Below are positions 10,383 to 23,944 of a stretch of 64,000 nucleotides of DNA, piece by piece. Position 1 is the first letter of the stretch, and every line of letters begins with the position of its first letter. The notes below the pieces were generated by a model. That model worked only from the letters and a program-made list of their open reading frames with translations, ran no database searches and was not told where the DNA came from. Location of the stretch: positions 6,405,100-6,469,099 of the forward strand of contig JAQFVV010000022.1 in assembly GCA_028023455.1 (NCBI GenBank), in the 5' to 3' direction. The DNA comes from Epiperipatus broadwayi (taxonomy: Eukaryota; Onychophora; Udeonychophora; Euonychophora; Peripatidae). The translations under genes were made by a program, and so were the position numbers.

Positions 10383-11339
10383 GTAAGTTATTTAAATAAA
10401 TGATACAATGCTAAAAACTTTTATCATTTCTAACATACTTATGTTGCAATAAATATTTATACGACATAAATAAAATAATTTTTATACACTGAATATATAT
10501 ATTCCAATTTATATAGCAAGCTAATAATGCTCTCTTTCAATTATTTTTATATGCCCTTTACCCCCTCCCCAAACTAAATTGGTACTATATAAAGTAAAAA
10601 TGTTTCAATGTTAAATAAGTTATACAAAAAACCATAGTCTAAAAAAAAGACAGATGGGAATGTAAATGGAGCTCAAAATAGAATTTCGTCTAGAATTTAG
10701 AAGTGATTGTCCTGGTTATAATTATAATTTTTAAGGTGAATAATCTTGAAAACATTTTTTATACGTTAAATGTATATTTTTATAAATACGTGTTTTTATA
10801 TTGGATTTAAGAGAAAAATTATGACATCTAAATGTATATGATTGAATATCTTAAAATCAATTATTAAAAATCACCTAAAATTATCTAAATTGTTTTTCAG
10901 TATGCTCACATTTTTTTTAACAAAGCTCTGACAAGCTTAACATATAATAAAAAATGAAATGTAAAACAATAACGATTTGGGGAAGTAAAATTGTGAAACA
11001 ATCCAGCTATATCAAACAAAAAAATATAAATTTTATCGAAATATATATATACATGGATGTATATTCTCAATGAATTAATGATACTGTGAAAAAAATGACT
11101 TATGTTAAGCAGAGGAAGGGGGAGGGGGTATATTTTTGAAAAGTAAATTAAAGATTTGATTTTGAAAATAAAAAAATGATTCCCGAAAAACATTTTTAAA
11201 ACTATATAATATACTAGTAAAACAATTATTTGTAACACTAAATTATAATTTAAAAAATGTTTTTTCATTTACTTTCTCTAGAGAACAATCAATATCGCAA
11301 TCACTTCAATTGTTTCTCTATTCAGTTCTATAACTCGTC
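10383..11339. other. AT-rich, possibly intron; nothing identified
   Basis: Low-complexity A/T with a C-rich run near 10556-10570. The 120-codon minus-strand frame at 10906-11268 is made of hydrophobic F/I/Y/L codons from AT-rich sequence and shows no domain. Confidence 0.4.
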
Positions 11340-12890
11340 TTTTCCTTATAATTTCTTGTCGTTCTTTTTCTTTACATTCTACTATTGCGATCCCCTATTC
11401 CCTCCAAAACATCTTTAATCGAACAATTCTTTTTAATATATATTTGCCTGATCGAGTTTTTCTTTCTATGTCTATTCCCACCAAAACTTCATTTGTCATT
11501 ATCGATCCAATTAATCCCCTTTTTTCTCAATACTAACATTTCAAAAGGCTTCACTATCATTAATTTTCATATTCAATATCTATGTCCCACAACATTATAC
11601 TACATACACAGCACTTGACCTATATCTCGGTTCTCTCTTATTATCTTATTGGTAATGTCTTCTTTGCTAATATTATGCCATTACTTCATTTTTAATACTT
11701 CCATCCTCATTCAACTCTTCCTATCAACAAGATTTTGGTCTTATTCCTATTAATCCTCATTTCTCTATTCATCACATAATGAAAATTTCCTTTCATCCTC
11801 AGCTACAAGAACAATATCATTTGGAAATCTACCTCCAACATTAACTCCTCTAAAACCCGAAGTATTCATCATGTATTCTAAATATCAAAAACCAATAAAC
11901 TTGTCATATTACTCACTTCTTCAGTATCTGTCTTCCAATCTAATGCTTATTCTTCGTTCAATATATATATATATATTTAATCAACCTTTCCAATATATTC
12001 CCTTCTCAAGATATTCATAATTTTGTTCTTAGTTAATATATCAAAAGCTTTAAATTCACAAAATACATGAATCCCCCTCCATTTTTCAATATATCTCTTT
12101 GCAATCATAACTCAAATAACATTCCTTGTACTACTTACTACTCTTCCAAAATCTAATGCTCTTTGAATATTATACCTTACCATTAAACAGGTGATATCAA
12201 GTTTATTGGCCTAAACTCTTCATATAAAACAGCGTTACTCCTCTTAGCAATTGGAATCATTATAATAATTCTCAAGAAGACTGTAGACTCATTTCTACTA
12301 TTAAATATTGAGATACACAATTTTTTTAACTGTTGACTATCTCCAATTCTTTTAATAATTCCATCTTATTGTTTTCAAAATTCTCTCTCAATCTCACAAT
12401 TAATTACATCACAACTCTTTTTAAACAAATCCTGAATGTAATTATTCTAATTTTTCAATACATTATCTTTATCAATTAACATCCATCCATCCTTAATGGC
12501 TAATTCACTCATTACTCCTTTACTCAGTCCAATTAAATGCTTTCAATTCTGTCAAACACCATTTTCCTATTTTTCCATTGAAGAACTTTTTCCACTCTGC
12601 ATTATTTCTTAAACCAATTCTCTCTCACCAAATCTATCTGCTGGACACATTAAGTTTCTACATATTATAATTTGTCTTTCCTCACTATTTACATTCTTCC
12701 ATATTTTCCATCATCTTTAATATTCATTCAAAACTTTCTCATCATTCTTTGATTGATTAGTTCCTACTGTATTTCTTGCTAACTTCCAATATTCCTCATC
12801 ATGTTATCACACACAAATCCAAACTTTCTCTTTTCCATCCCTCAAATTCTCATTATTTTATATCCTTTTTATTTTTTTTAAGATCAATTT
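11340..12890 (-). mobile_element. Degraded LINE reverse-transcriptase fragment (RTE-like)
   Basis: The plus strand is conspicuously poor in G, the reverse complement of an A/G-rich LINE sense strand. Scattered minus-strand blocks match reverse-transcriptase landmarks in the expected order from 12890 down: a linker (EYWKLARNTVG), a block like YEEFRPINLIS, CEFKAFDILTKNK (motif A), RFPNDIVLVAEDE in place of the usual R-Y/F-A-D-D catalytic motif C, NKTKILLIGR, and a C-terminal MTNEVLVGIDIERK. Stops and frameshifts interrupt every block. Clade assignment is tentative. An ancient, dead copy. Confidence 0.65.
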
Positions 12891-14949
12891 TAACTTAATT
12901 TCTATGCCTTTTTTTAACTGTTCATTTCTTTAATCATTAACTAGACAGCAGTCTTCTTCAACTATGATGTCAATTAATGTCATATATGTCTTTTACAATA
13001 TAAAATACATAATATAGAAATACAATCATTTTCATTTTATAATTTAATTACAGGGCTTCCAATAAATTTCATTCCTTTTTTAAAAGTGAAATTTCAATAG
13101 CATCTAATGGTGTAGATTAAAATAATTTATTTCATTCTTTTGTAGTCAATTGAATGTGTTGAGGGAATTGTTTATAAGGTAAAAATTGATATTTCTTTTT
13201 TTTTTTTAAATTATTCATATTTATTATTATAAAATGATACTGAGAATGACAGATAGATTGTAGGCTAACTATAATTTTTATTTATTTATAGATTTTATTT
13301 GGTATATTGAATTTTAAAAAGATAAATTTCAGTTTTCTATTTTATTATATCTAATCTAAATAATTAAGATATCGCAAAAAGACCCCCCCCCCCCCATGCA
13401 TTGCTGTTGAATCAGCATTATCAGTTGGCCTAGTCATCATATCTTAAATGTCTTTATCCATCTTAGTATTTCACATCTTCAAGCATATAACTCCTTATCT
13501 TAAAAGCTATTAGATTTTTTTAGCTAAACATCCATTTTATTAAAACTATTACTCTAGAGATTATATTATTAACTGACCAATTAACATTCTTGGAGCAGTG
13601 AAAAAAAATATGCTAATGAATCCTAATAGTATCTGAGTAATAAATATGCATTAATAGTATTCTGATATTTGAGGAATTAGTTTGACTTGGTCTAAATGAA
13701 GAATTGAAAGGCACATTAGAAGCTATTATATTTTTTTTTTCACTGTTTTCAACTATATGTTTCAAGTGGATGTGTGTTTAACAATAGCTTACAAAATTGT
13801 ATATATAAGTTAGAAAAGGATGATCAGTAAATAAGAGATTTTCATACACACATAATATACAATTAGATATTAAAAGAAATTAATCATTTCTGACATTTAA
13901 AAAAAAGAACTAATATTCATTTATATGTTTAATTAAATAATGAATGTTGTAAATGAGCATTTGATAACACTATAGCTAATAATAAGTAAATTTAAGTAAT
14001 AGTAGATGTGGGTGCATATATATGTGTGTAAATATATAATGACTATATGTACATGCATTTAAGACAATGAAAAATATATACAATAGATAGAATATAATGT
14101 ATTCAAAGAAATCAAGAAAAAAAATTATTGTACAATGTCTAATTTTCATGGTATAATTATTTAAATATATGAATCATTTTATGTCTTTATTTAAAATGTA
14201 AAATTAATGTTTTAATATAAAAATATATATTGGTTAAGCATATAAATGTATGTTTTTATATTTAAAATTTTAATAAATCTAAATTAAACTAGCATATTAT
14301 CAGCTCTAAAGATGATTTGTACCATAATTCTAAAGACAAACAATTAACTGGATTTTTTAAAAAAACTACATAATAAAAAAAATTAAGAATGAACATTTTA
14401 TTTATTCTTAAGTATGATTTGAAAATATTTTATTATTGCTTTATTATCAATAACAAGATGATAATCAACATCACAGCATGTAACAGCGAAACATTATTTT
14501 GGACCCTATGAGAAAGCAATCATAAACTACTTTCATGTACTATATGAAAAATCATGAAGAGAAAGACAAAACAGAAATGTGCTACAAAACTGGATGATGG
14601 TCCCCCACAAAAGTCACTCATGCTATCAAAAACATACTATTATTCAATCTGTGCAAGAACTTTTATTAAAAATAATCCCAAGAATTATTTAACTGGTGGC
14701 ATTTTAATTTCATTGATATCTATTCATCACTATTATAATACAAGTTTATGCCTCAATAGCACAGGCGAGAAATCGAAAAGCTGCATGATTTATTGCAGAC
14801 AAAAATTTTAGGCAAAATACTTTTTAGTGATTGGAATATCAAAGTTGAAAACAGAACAAAATGCTATTGATCAATGTGTATTTGAAAAGAGAAATGAAAC
14901 AAAAAACAATAACTACTAATGAATTCAATAGTCCTTTTATTGTCTGTGA
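12891..14949. other. AT-rich, a C13 tract and two weak exon candidates
   Basis: Contains a 13-base C run at 13383-13395. Near 13054-13178 are two acceptor-like sites: TTAATTACAG before a 22-codon open stretch ending in TAA at 13118, and CATTCTTTTGTAG before a 33-nt stretch (13146-13178, SIECVEGIVYK in frame 0) followed by GTAAAA. Either could be an exon of the plus-strand gene starting at 10315; chance is also plausible. Elsewhere I see nothing. Confidence 0.3.
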
Positions 14950-16260
14950 ATTTTTTAAGTAGCTGAAGAGATTATACACATGCACATAATTAGTTTATCA
15001 AAAATTGATTCGTTCTTGGCATCCTGCTATGAACGACTTCAAATTTAATAGGAAAAACAAAACCAGAAGATTGCAATCTTTGTGAATAACTCATTTCTCC
15101 ATAGTCTAGAAAATAGTTTTTAAAAGTATTGTTAAAAATCAATGTGAGAATTTTGGGTATAATTATAGTGGACCGGATGAACTATGGATGAAAATTAAAA
15201 TAAAAAATAGATTCCTTTTAAAAATTGAATAGGAACTTCCAAAAAGTATCCAGGTAAGATGAAGCACTATTGCAACATTTGAAAAAAAATTAAAAATGAA
15301 AACATCCTTTAAAAAAACAAGAACTATCAGAGAATGTACAAGATCAAAATGAAGTTTCAGTCATGAACAAATTATATCTGAAATAATAAAAGTCAAGTAG
15401 AGATGGAAGCAACATATAGAAAATCTATACCATAAAAAAATTAACCATGATATCTTTGGTGAGTTACTCTTTGTAAAATAACCCTTAATATAATTTGCCT
15501 GTAAGGCATTGTATCAAAAGTCATGGTCTGCAGTTTGGAAGAACTCAATTTATATTCCTAAATAAAAAAATTAGATAGTATGTAAAACTCTCAAATAATA
15601 GAGCTCATATTATTTGCAAGAAATTACATAAATAAAGGACTTTTAAGTATACAAGCTGGTTTCAAGTAATCTTTGATTTGGCAAGGCAATACAAAAAATA
15701 TATATAATTTATTGAATACAAGGTCGTTGATTTAGTTGATCTCTGCATATTCTTTAAAAATGGGTATAACATTTCATTATTATTGTGTCATCTCTACATA
15801 GCACTAGAATAATTAAAACATTATAGTGAAATTAATTTATTTCACATTTGCAAAAATATTCGATATAGGCTGCATATTATCCACCTAGTTAATGAGATAA
15901 GCCAGATTTTGTGATAAATTGCTAGGTGAAATGAACTTCATTAATATTAGACATACTGATAACACAATACTTATAGAAGAAAATAGGAAACATCTCAAAA
16001 CATTGGAAAAAATAAAAAACATGATTATGGCTAAATATAAATAAGACTAAGTTTACAATGTCAGAAACAGCATTTGATTTTTTTAAAAAAAAAACTGATA
16101 AATCATCAATAATTTTTAACTGTGTGGATCATTCATCACATACTTGTATTATGCAAAGATACAATAAAAAGTCTAGGTAAAAGATTTTTATCATGGTATA
16201 TCTTTAAAATAGACAAATTTGTGTAAGCTATATTTTTCGTGACTCTCTGTGGATATGAAA
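14950..16260 (+). mobile_element. Degraded RTE-type LINE fragment
   Basis: Plus-strand pieces, separated by stops and frameshifts, follow the order of an RTE polymerase: a linker block RWKQHIENLYHKK (about 15396), SAVWKNSIYIPK (about 15530), an RT motif C relative INIRHTDNTILIEENRKH (about 15940, with D-N in place of D-D) and NINKTKFTMSETAF (about 16040). The catalytic aspartate pair is therefore lost as well as the frame. The 5' endonuclease part is barely visible. Confidence 0.6.
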
Positions 16261-16321
16261 ATTGAAGATTAAAGAATTATTAGACAGTATTGATTTTCAT
16301 CTTTGATATTCACAAAGACTC

Positions 16322-16440
16322 TTGAGAATACTAATAGCAGCAGAGGGATTTGAACTGAGGATTTTTCAGTCTATTCATCCTCCACTTTATCCCAAGCAAC
16401 TGATAAACATGTCCACACACATGCGAAAAAGATACACGAT
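16322..16440 (-). mobile_element. tRNA-derived SINE (partial)
   Basis: On the minus strand, an A box-like TGGGATAAAGTGGA (plus 16394-16381) and a B box-like CAGTTCAAATCCC (plus 16357-16345) lie with tRNA-like spacing, the signature of an internal Pol III promoter. The acceptor stem does not pair, so it is not a tRNA gene. The 3' tail is not clear. Confidence 0.55.
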
Positions 16441-18797
16441 CCCCAATATACCTATTTCATGCAGAAACAGCATTCATAGTGGTTATTTGACTAGATTACA
16501 CATCTGAAACACAATAGCAGATTTGAGTTTATGAGAAGAATTAATACTGCAATTCTCGGCTAGAAAAAAATACGGTCAATGAATCAAAGAGATAAGGTTA
16601 TTTTCAAGAAATACTGTACAAAATATATATATATCTGAATGTTTGGAATCAATGTCAAATCTGAGACTTCTCTATTAAATGTACTCTAAGAAACAATTTA
16701 AATAATCAAAGGAAATCTTATTCTATATTATAGAAACATCTATCAATAATGCATATTTTAAATTACTGATCAGTGATAAAACACTACTAAAAAATTAGAA
16801 CCTAAAATAGCCATTATTATTTAGAGATTTAATGAAAAATAGAACAATCGAACAAGCATTGCAAATAATGTGCAAAAAATACATCATGACTGAAGAGAAA
16901 TTAGCTTTTTGCATAAGTGTTTTTAATAATTATATTACTATTTACTTTTTTTTCTATATTTACTAACATTTTGTTTGTTATCATCAAACATTTTATATTG
17001 TATTTGAAATCATTATTTAGTTCTCTAATTCCTAACTAAATTTTTTAATTTGGTTATTGAGATATTTAGAAAAAAAATGAAATACAGTAATGGGTTGCTT
17101 CAAAACTAATATAAATTTTTTGTATTATATATAGGCACATTAAGTAATGTTATGTGATCTTAAGGATGTTTCTACTGGTCCGATTTATAAAAATAAATAA
17201 ATGAATACAAAAGACTAATAATTATTCTGAAGGATTATTATCCATTATTGCAAAAGTACTTTCAAGGATTTTTATCAGTGAATAATGAGTGATATCAGAC
17301 TGTAATTGTGGAGAATCAAGAAGCATTATAGAAAAAATTTTTAGTATCAGATAAATAAATTATTGCTAACAAATGTGTAATTATTTTAATTACTTTTATG
17401 CTTTTTTGGATTATCACTAATTTGCTTGTCTTAGCTAATTTTTTTGACAAATATCATGGATTATATGATGCATCCTTTAAATATGTAACGATGTAAACAA
17501 TTCCTTGTAGCAATATTCATAGGATGTTTATTCAATCTTATCTTTTCACCTGATGTGCATTAATTAATAACTTCTAGCTAATATTATGTAAATGTGCTTT
17601 TTTTTTTGATACTAATACCTAAAAGCATTTTTTTAACAGTATAAAAACTTTTTTAAAATTATGTATATATTCTTAATAGCATTAAGATAAATACACCTTG
17701 GACATTTATATTTCACAATTGAATATTTTCTTTTAATCAAGGGTTAAAATATAAGTAAACAGAAATAAAACCATCAAATCTTCAAAAATGTATAAATAAT
17801 AATTTAAGTGTAATAATAAGTAACAAAAGATGGCAAAATTGGTTTAATAAAATGAGATGTTTTTTAAAGTTTCTGTATATAACTTGAATGTAGCCTTTAT
17901 AGACATTCTATAGTACAATACTTTCTACACATATTGTCCTTTTATGATGTTATAGATAAACATTGATTTATATCTGCAAATGAAACTGCTAGAATAAATA
18001 ACATTAAGGGATGAGAAAGCAATTGTAAATTACCACTGACCTATCAAATATTGCTTAGTCAAAATATCCTGATATTATGCAGCTAATTTTTATCTTCATG
18101 AAGAGAATTTGATATATGTTCATAAGCTAGTAATTAATAGTTATATAATTAATTGAATTATAGCTAGTAAATAGGGATCAAATAAATGCAATACAAATAA
18201 AATTAGTCAGCTGCTTGAATTTTTTTAGGAACTCCCAAGCAATAAATCATTCAATCATTTTATTTAAATAATTTGCTCAACTCTAACAAAAGTATGATAA
18301 CACTTAAGAAAATATGCTATTTTTTTTTAATTTAATAAAATTATGATAAAGCTTGGCTCTATAGCTTTTCTTGATTAACTATTGTAGTATTTCAAAATAT
18401 TAGTAATAATCCACCACCATCATATATCTGATTTAAATCAGCCATGTGTTGAGAAAAACATAAATATTGTAAATTTAATATTTAAAATTTATATATTTAC
18501 AAATACATTATGTGAAGTAAATATATTTTTGATAATAATAATATACTTAATTTATATTGTTACAAAATCTTACTTCTGTAGTAATTAAAAAAATATACAT
18601 GTTTATTAATTTTTCCCCTTAATCTTAAATGTCAATATTAAGTTATAACAATATTGTAGTTTAAAATTTCAAAATCTCATTAAAGGTAAACCATGAGTTC
18701 AATGCCCATAAGGTCATATATTTCAATCGTGTTTTTAATTTATATAGTTATCACTTCAATATTCATCCGAATAAATCAAATTAACCCATAACACTAT
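16441..18797. other. AT-rich intergenic with one SINE S1 tail
   Basis: Mostly featureless A/T sequence. At about 18205-18265 a GGAACTCCCAAGCAATAAAT-type string matches the 3' end of the S1 SINE family (plus orientation). Confidence 0.4.
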
Positions 18798-19671
18798 ACA
18801 CTTGGGTCTCGTTTTATGTGGTAGATAGGTTCCACAGAAAACCCACATTAAAAAAAACTGCACAAAAACTTAATTTACCTTGAAAAATGGGGGATAGGTG
18901 CTGTAATTGTCAGAATTTGCATAAAAGCAAAGCAACAAGGAAAAATTTAAAAAAATTAATACAAGACAAACTTTTTTTTACTTTTTTTATTACTACAGTA
19001 TTTAATTTTACATTTTTCATACATATTTTAATCATTACCGCCAGCGTTCGTTTGTAAACTGGTAAGAAATCAGATTCGATGTGATGTATTTTGGCTTCTC
19101 CTTAAACGAAGTCAAGAATCTCTCGGTAATTATGCCCAGAGAAACCTATTAGCCACTTTATTTTTATTCGTGATGTGATATACAACTAGCGCCATTTTCA
19201 GTCTTGTGCTGTGTTAATGATTTTCTGTTTCTATATTAAAAAAATGAAATCGCAATCAAAACAAAAAGATTATACATTATCATTAGAAAGATTATTTTCA
19301 TTTTATAAAATCGTTTATTATTTTAAAAATCTAAACGATTATTTATTTCTGTTATATATAACAAAATACGTTTTAAAAGTTTAAATTTTTTGAATATTTA
19401 TTGAGATACTTTTATATGTATGTATAAATCTATTATTATTATTATTTACTCATTAGTATAAATAGGTTATTTACATAGAAGCTAAGTTCTAAATACAGTT
19501 TCAGGCCATATTTACATTAGCTGCTAATATAAAGACGTTATATTTTTGAAAAAAAAATTTTTCTTGATATCTAATAAATATAGTGAAATATGAAAGATAT
19601 TAAGAAGAAACATGAATCGCATAACTTCAAAATCGCATTAAAATATTCCGCATAAAACGAGACCCGCGTGT
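18798..19671. mobile_element. Non-autonomous DNA transposon, Tigger/pogo-like ends
   Basis: Both ends carry the inverted repeat GGGTCTCGTTTTATG, the left continuing TGG and the right reverse-complementing to CGG. ACAC precedes each copy two bases before the GGG. The termini resemble pogo/Tigger ends of the form CTCGTTTTAT. The 870-bp interior has no transposase frame. No clear target duplication is visible, so the precise edges are uncertain. Confidence 0.65.
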
Positions 19672-20348
19672 TTTGCCATATCAGTAATAGTTAAATATCT
19701 ATTCACCTACTAGTATTAGATAACCATAGTTGACTATCTAGGGGGGAAATCCTAAATCTGCGTAGGACTTGAAAAAAATCTCCAAGATTCATCCAGCTCA
19801 AATTAGAATTCCAGGCCGACAGAGGGACTATTCTAACAAGGCATTGTTTATATTGTAATCAAAAAAATAAGTATCAATTATTATTATTTCCCTTTCTTAA
19901 CTTTCTTGTTAAAAATGCTGGTCACAAAACAATATTTGTTATCTCTCAAGATGCAACATATTTCATCTTTTTAAAGCTTTTATTTAACTTAGAAGCATTT
20001 GTTGGTTTAGGATATGTTTTGTAATAGTTTTAACATCAAATGAATTTTCTTAAAATTTTGTACATACATTAGAAATCAATGACAATGCAATATATCAGCT
20101 AGCCCCTTCATTTGTTTACTGTAGCAATATTGGTGAATTGAATTTCAGATGTGTTAATATCTGTTCAGTAAATTTTCATTAGAGGATATATTTTTTAAAA
20201 TAAAGAAGCATTTATGATACATCTTAAGTTTCTTTTGATTATAAAAGTTGCTTTAAATTTTAATTTCTCTTGATGATAAAAGTTTTTTTTTTTTTTTAAA
20301 TGCTTCTTTCATAAACAAAATAATATTGGAATAAATTTTTAATGTGCG
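19672..20348. other. AT-rich intergenic, nothing identified
   Basis: No frame or repeat boundary of note; a poly(T) run lies near 20285-20298. Confidence 0.4.
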
Positions 20349-20486
20349 ATTTTCTTTCAAATATTACAAAGATTGTGAAATTCTTTTTATTCTTCATTGT
20401 AATTTAAAATTGGAATAATTTTCTTTCAAATATTACAAAGATTGTGAAATTCTTTTTATTCTTCATTGTAATTTAAAATTGGAATA
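20349..20486. repeat. 69-bp perfect tandem duplication
   Basis: Copies 20349-20417 and 20418-20486 (beginning ATTTTCTTTCAAATATTAC) are identical as far as I can read, so the duplication is recent or conserved by homogenisation. Confidence 0.9.
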
Positions 20487-21299
20487 ATTATCAAAAAGAC
20501 CCAAATACTAAAAAGTTAAAAATTATAAATATATTTTATAATAAATGCTTTTATTTACTAGGCACTAAAAAACCAAACAATAGTTTTCTTTACTTCTAAT
20601 TGAGGTTGGGGGAAAAAATAATTATTTTTTAGCTAAAAGTGCAAAGTAAATAAAAGTATTATTTTCTAAGAAAGAATCAAAATCATGAAATAAATTGGAC
20701 TAGAAAAAAGTAAAAAATGACAATTTATTTGGAACTGTGTTCATTATTTTTTTAATATTTATGCATTCTAAAGTAATTTTAAAAATGTTTAAAAAAAAGC
20801 ATATCTTGTGCCAAAATAATTAAATCTGGTAATGGTGAAAACTAAGAGCTCTTTTATAATTTCACATGGATTGTAAAAGTTGCTCTATTGATATTAATCA
20901 GACTAATGGAACTATTAATTTAAATATGACATACATATATTATTTTATGCTAAACTTGTTCTGTAGAGTAGTAATCAAAAACTAAATGTTTATCAATGAC
21001 TTTTCCTCTCAAATGTACATATATTAAAGAAGTATTTTTTATCACTACAGTATTGCCATTAATTTTTTTCCCCCACTTTCTTGTAAAATGCATGCCAATA
21101 TCTATAACCATCAGTTTTTTATTCAACTGCCAAACATTACTTCTTTATATACTTTACACTACTCTGTCATACTTTTAATGTATTCAGAGCTCATAATATT
21201 CCAAAGAATGTATTGTTGCTATAGTTTACAATTCAGTGTATTTTTTTTAATGGTTTCATCACTTTTTCCCATTTATGTAATCTTTATGCTTGAATAATT
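20487..21299. other. AT-rich intergenic
   Basis: Two overlapping plus-strand frames of 60-69 codons near 20996-21297 are hydrophobic by composition and show no domain. The last part may belong to the neighbouring LINE relic. Confidence 0.4.
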
Positions 21300-22800
21300 A
21301 TTCCCAATCTTAGTCCATCTTCCAATATTATGTCTAGCTGTATTTCCCCCAATATATTTTTGTTTTGGTTATATTTATTTCCAAGTCCTATTTTTTATAT
21401 TTCTCTAATCATTTTCAAGCCATATATAACTCAAATCATTATAATCCTGAATCGAAACTAATGTCCTACTATTACATAAAAGACTTTCTATTATCTTGCC
21501 TTTCTTTTTCAATATTTCATTGGCTTATTCCAAATATATTTTAAACAATATTGATAAATAACATCGTTTCTCAAGTCCTATGACTTTCTTTATATCATCT
21601 GAATTTATATTTCCTATTTATATATATATAATTTCTTTAATAAGAGTTAATACTTTAGTTAGTTAATTCCAAGATTTCTTGGACTTTTTGAGAGATATTA
21701 TTGTATACCTTTTTAATATCTATATAGAAAAGAAGTATTTTTTTGATTTCTTGCCTTTTTTTTTTCTCTTTTTATTCTTTGAATCATATAGAACAAGTGA
21801 TCTTATTGTATGGATCTTTCTTAAACTCCTATATCTAAATTTCACACAATTTTCTCATATATTATTGAATCGATAAAAATTACTAATTATTCCTCTATAA
21901 TGTTCATTACTATCCTTTTTATGAATTGCTATATGTCATTTTCCATTCAGTGGGTATCTTAGAAGAATTCAGTTAAATGTTGATAGTTTGTCACATTCAT
22001 TTTAAGCTAATTCAAATAGAATTATACTGAAGCCAGGAATATTTCTATTCTTTAGTGATTTACTTTGCATTATTATTCCACTATCTTTTAATATTGTAGA
22101 ACATTTTATTATTCATATATTTTGTTCTTCATCCATCTTATCAAATTACAGCCTATTTTCCTGTTATTAAATCTTCAAAATATATATTGCTTCTATTTCT
22201 TCATACAATTTTGATATTATATTTCATTAGTAAAAGAAAATCATGATTACTATGACAGGATAGTCCTTTACATATTCTTATATTTGATAGTTTGAAATTC
22301 ATCTTCTATATACTAACATAGTTCATTATAGATTTAAAGTTTTATTTATTTTGAGTAAGTGATTTTCTTTATGTTTATATAACCATTGAACACCCTTAAA
22401 CTATTTTGTTCAAATGTATAACTCAACACATTTCATTATCATTCATTGTGTTTTCGATAGATTGCCTTGCCATTTGTCTTTTATTTCTTTTACTTGATTT
22501 ATTAAAATCAAGCATTATCATTCATACCATTATTTTTTCATCTGTATATATTAATTTTTATTAATCAATGGTCAATTACTTCCATGTTGTAATATATTCT
22601 CTCTGACTCCTATGAATCATTGTTAATATTTTGGGCCTTTTTGATTTTGCAAAACACCATTATAAAAATGATCTAATAACTAAAAGTTTTCTGAATCTTC
22701 TTCTTAGTTTGTAATAAGACAACCCAATCAACTTTCATTTGTTCAATTCGATTTATTACTTCATTCAGTTTTATTGGATAGATCATTTTAAATAAAAAAT
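21300..22800 (-). mobile_element. Degraded LINE reverse-transcriptase fragment
   Basis: The plus strand is G-poor, as at 11340-12890. Minus-strand landmarks include IHKKDSNEHYRGIISNFY (RT domain 1-2, where intact elements have K-K-G-D and N-Y-R-x-I-S-L) near 21950-21900, and FYIDIKKVYNNISQKVQEIL (motif A region, where a D-x-x-x-A-F/Y-D is expected) near 21740-21680. Frame changes are frequent. Clade not resolved. Confidence 0.6.
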
Positions 22801-22889
22801 TTCTAAGAAAATTATCAATTATTATTTTTTAAGGAAAAAATGAAAATTTGTAAATTGTGAAATTTGACTGAGAAAAATAAATAAAAGTA

Positions 22890-22980
22890 GTCAGCACAGC
22901 TACCTTACAAGCAGTTGTCGTGGGTTTGCGGGTTCGCTTCCCGGCCGATGCTTTGACACATGAAAAAAAGGAAAATAAAT
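22890..22980 (+). mobile_element. tRNA-derived SINE with A-rich tail and flanking repeat
   Basis: A short body with a near-perfect B box GGTTCGCTTCC at 22931-22941 and a degenerate A box upstream (around GTCAGCACAGCTACC). It ends in AAAAAAAGGAAAATAAATA. AATAAATAAAAGTA stands immediately before the body and again after the tail (ending 22994), consistent with a target-site duplication from LINE-mediated insertion. It is too diverged from cloverleaf form to be a tRNA. Confidence 0.75.
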
Positions 22981-22994
22981 AAATAAATAAAAGT

Positions 22995-23944
22995 ATGCTA
23001 CTCACAATCTCAATTAAGAATATTATCTATTACAGTGAGATTTCTTTAAATGATTATTAGTATATATACTACTAGAAACGTTTATAATAAAACTTATACC
23101 ACATATTGGTTACTCTGCAATTAAGATGTGAAGTTTAGTTTATTTTAAATATTTTTTTCCACTTTTCTTTATCATTAAATTCAATTATTATTCAGCTTTG
23201 AAAAGTGATAAAGAGATAAAAATATTTGTTCTTTAAACGCCATCAGTTTCATTTTGTTTTAAACAAAATACATTCTAAAGAAATATATCTAGAATATGGC
23301 TGTTAATAAACATATAATGGATAATTATAATTAGGCAGAGTTTAAATCTTTCAAAAAAAGTTTTACCTGAAAGTTGCTAAATAAAAGAACAATTTGTGAT
23401 ATACGATTGCTTTGTACATCACAAAAATTATCTTTAATTTTGGTCTTCTTTATCTCTACTTCTTTTCAGGAATTAGAAAGGCCAGTCATTTAAAAGTCAT
23501 GAAAAATAAAAATCCATCTCAAATCATGCCATTCCTGAGACTATCTCAATACATGTAATTATCAATTAATATGGAGGTATTCTTTCACTAACTCTGATTC
23601 ATGGCATTTTTATTCAAGTTTAAAAAAAAATGTTTATTCAAATTAAAAAAAAAAAAAAGCTTATAAAAAAAGTCTGTATTTCTGAAATTTAATTTGAAAT
23701 TGTGTTAAGTCAAGGACTTAGTTTAATTACTGAATATGTGAATGTATTTATTTATTTTTAATTTTAAAATGTGCATACACTAGTTTATTTACGGTAATGT
23801 GGGGTTTGTTTGTTTTTTTTTGTAATATGTATATCTTCAAATTAAGCAAATCACAATTCATGCCAAAATAACAAAGTCTGGCAGTCATGGAATTTTGTCT
23901 GGATTTTTAAGTTAAATTTTCAATAACATTGATTACTAAGTAAT
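22995..23944. other. AT-rich, one strong 3' splice-site-like motif
   Basis: At 23440-23469 a long pyrimidine tract ends CTACTTCTTTTCAG. It is followed in one phase by 29 open codons to TAA at 23556-23558 (IRKASHLKVMKNKNPSQIMP, then nine residues). It could be a terminal exon of a plus-strand gene, but no partner exon is identified. Confidence 0.25.

Noticed and set aside
10906-11268. 120-codon minus-strand open frame
   Set aside because: Composed of F/I/L/Y/K codons expected from AT-rich DNA, with no motif, splice context or similarity to a known domain.
22890-22980. Possible tRNA gene
   Set aside because: Has a B box but the A box is degenerate, the acceptor stem does not pair and the body has an A-rich tail and flanking direct repeat, so it is a SINE.
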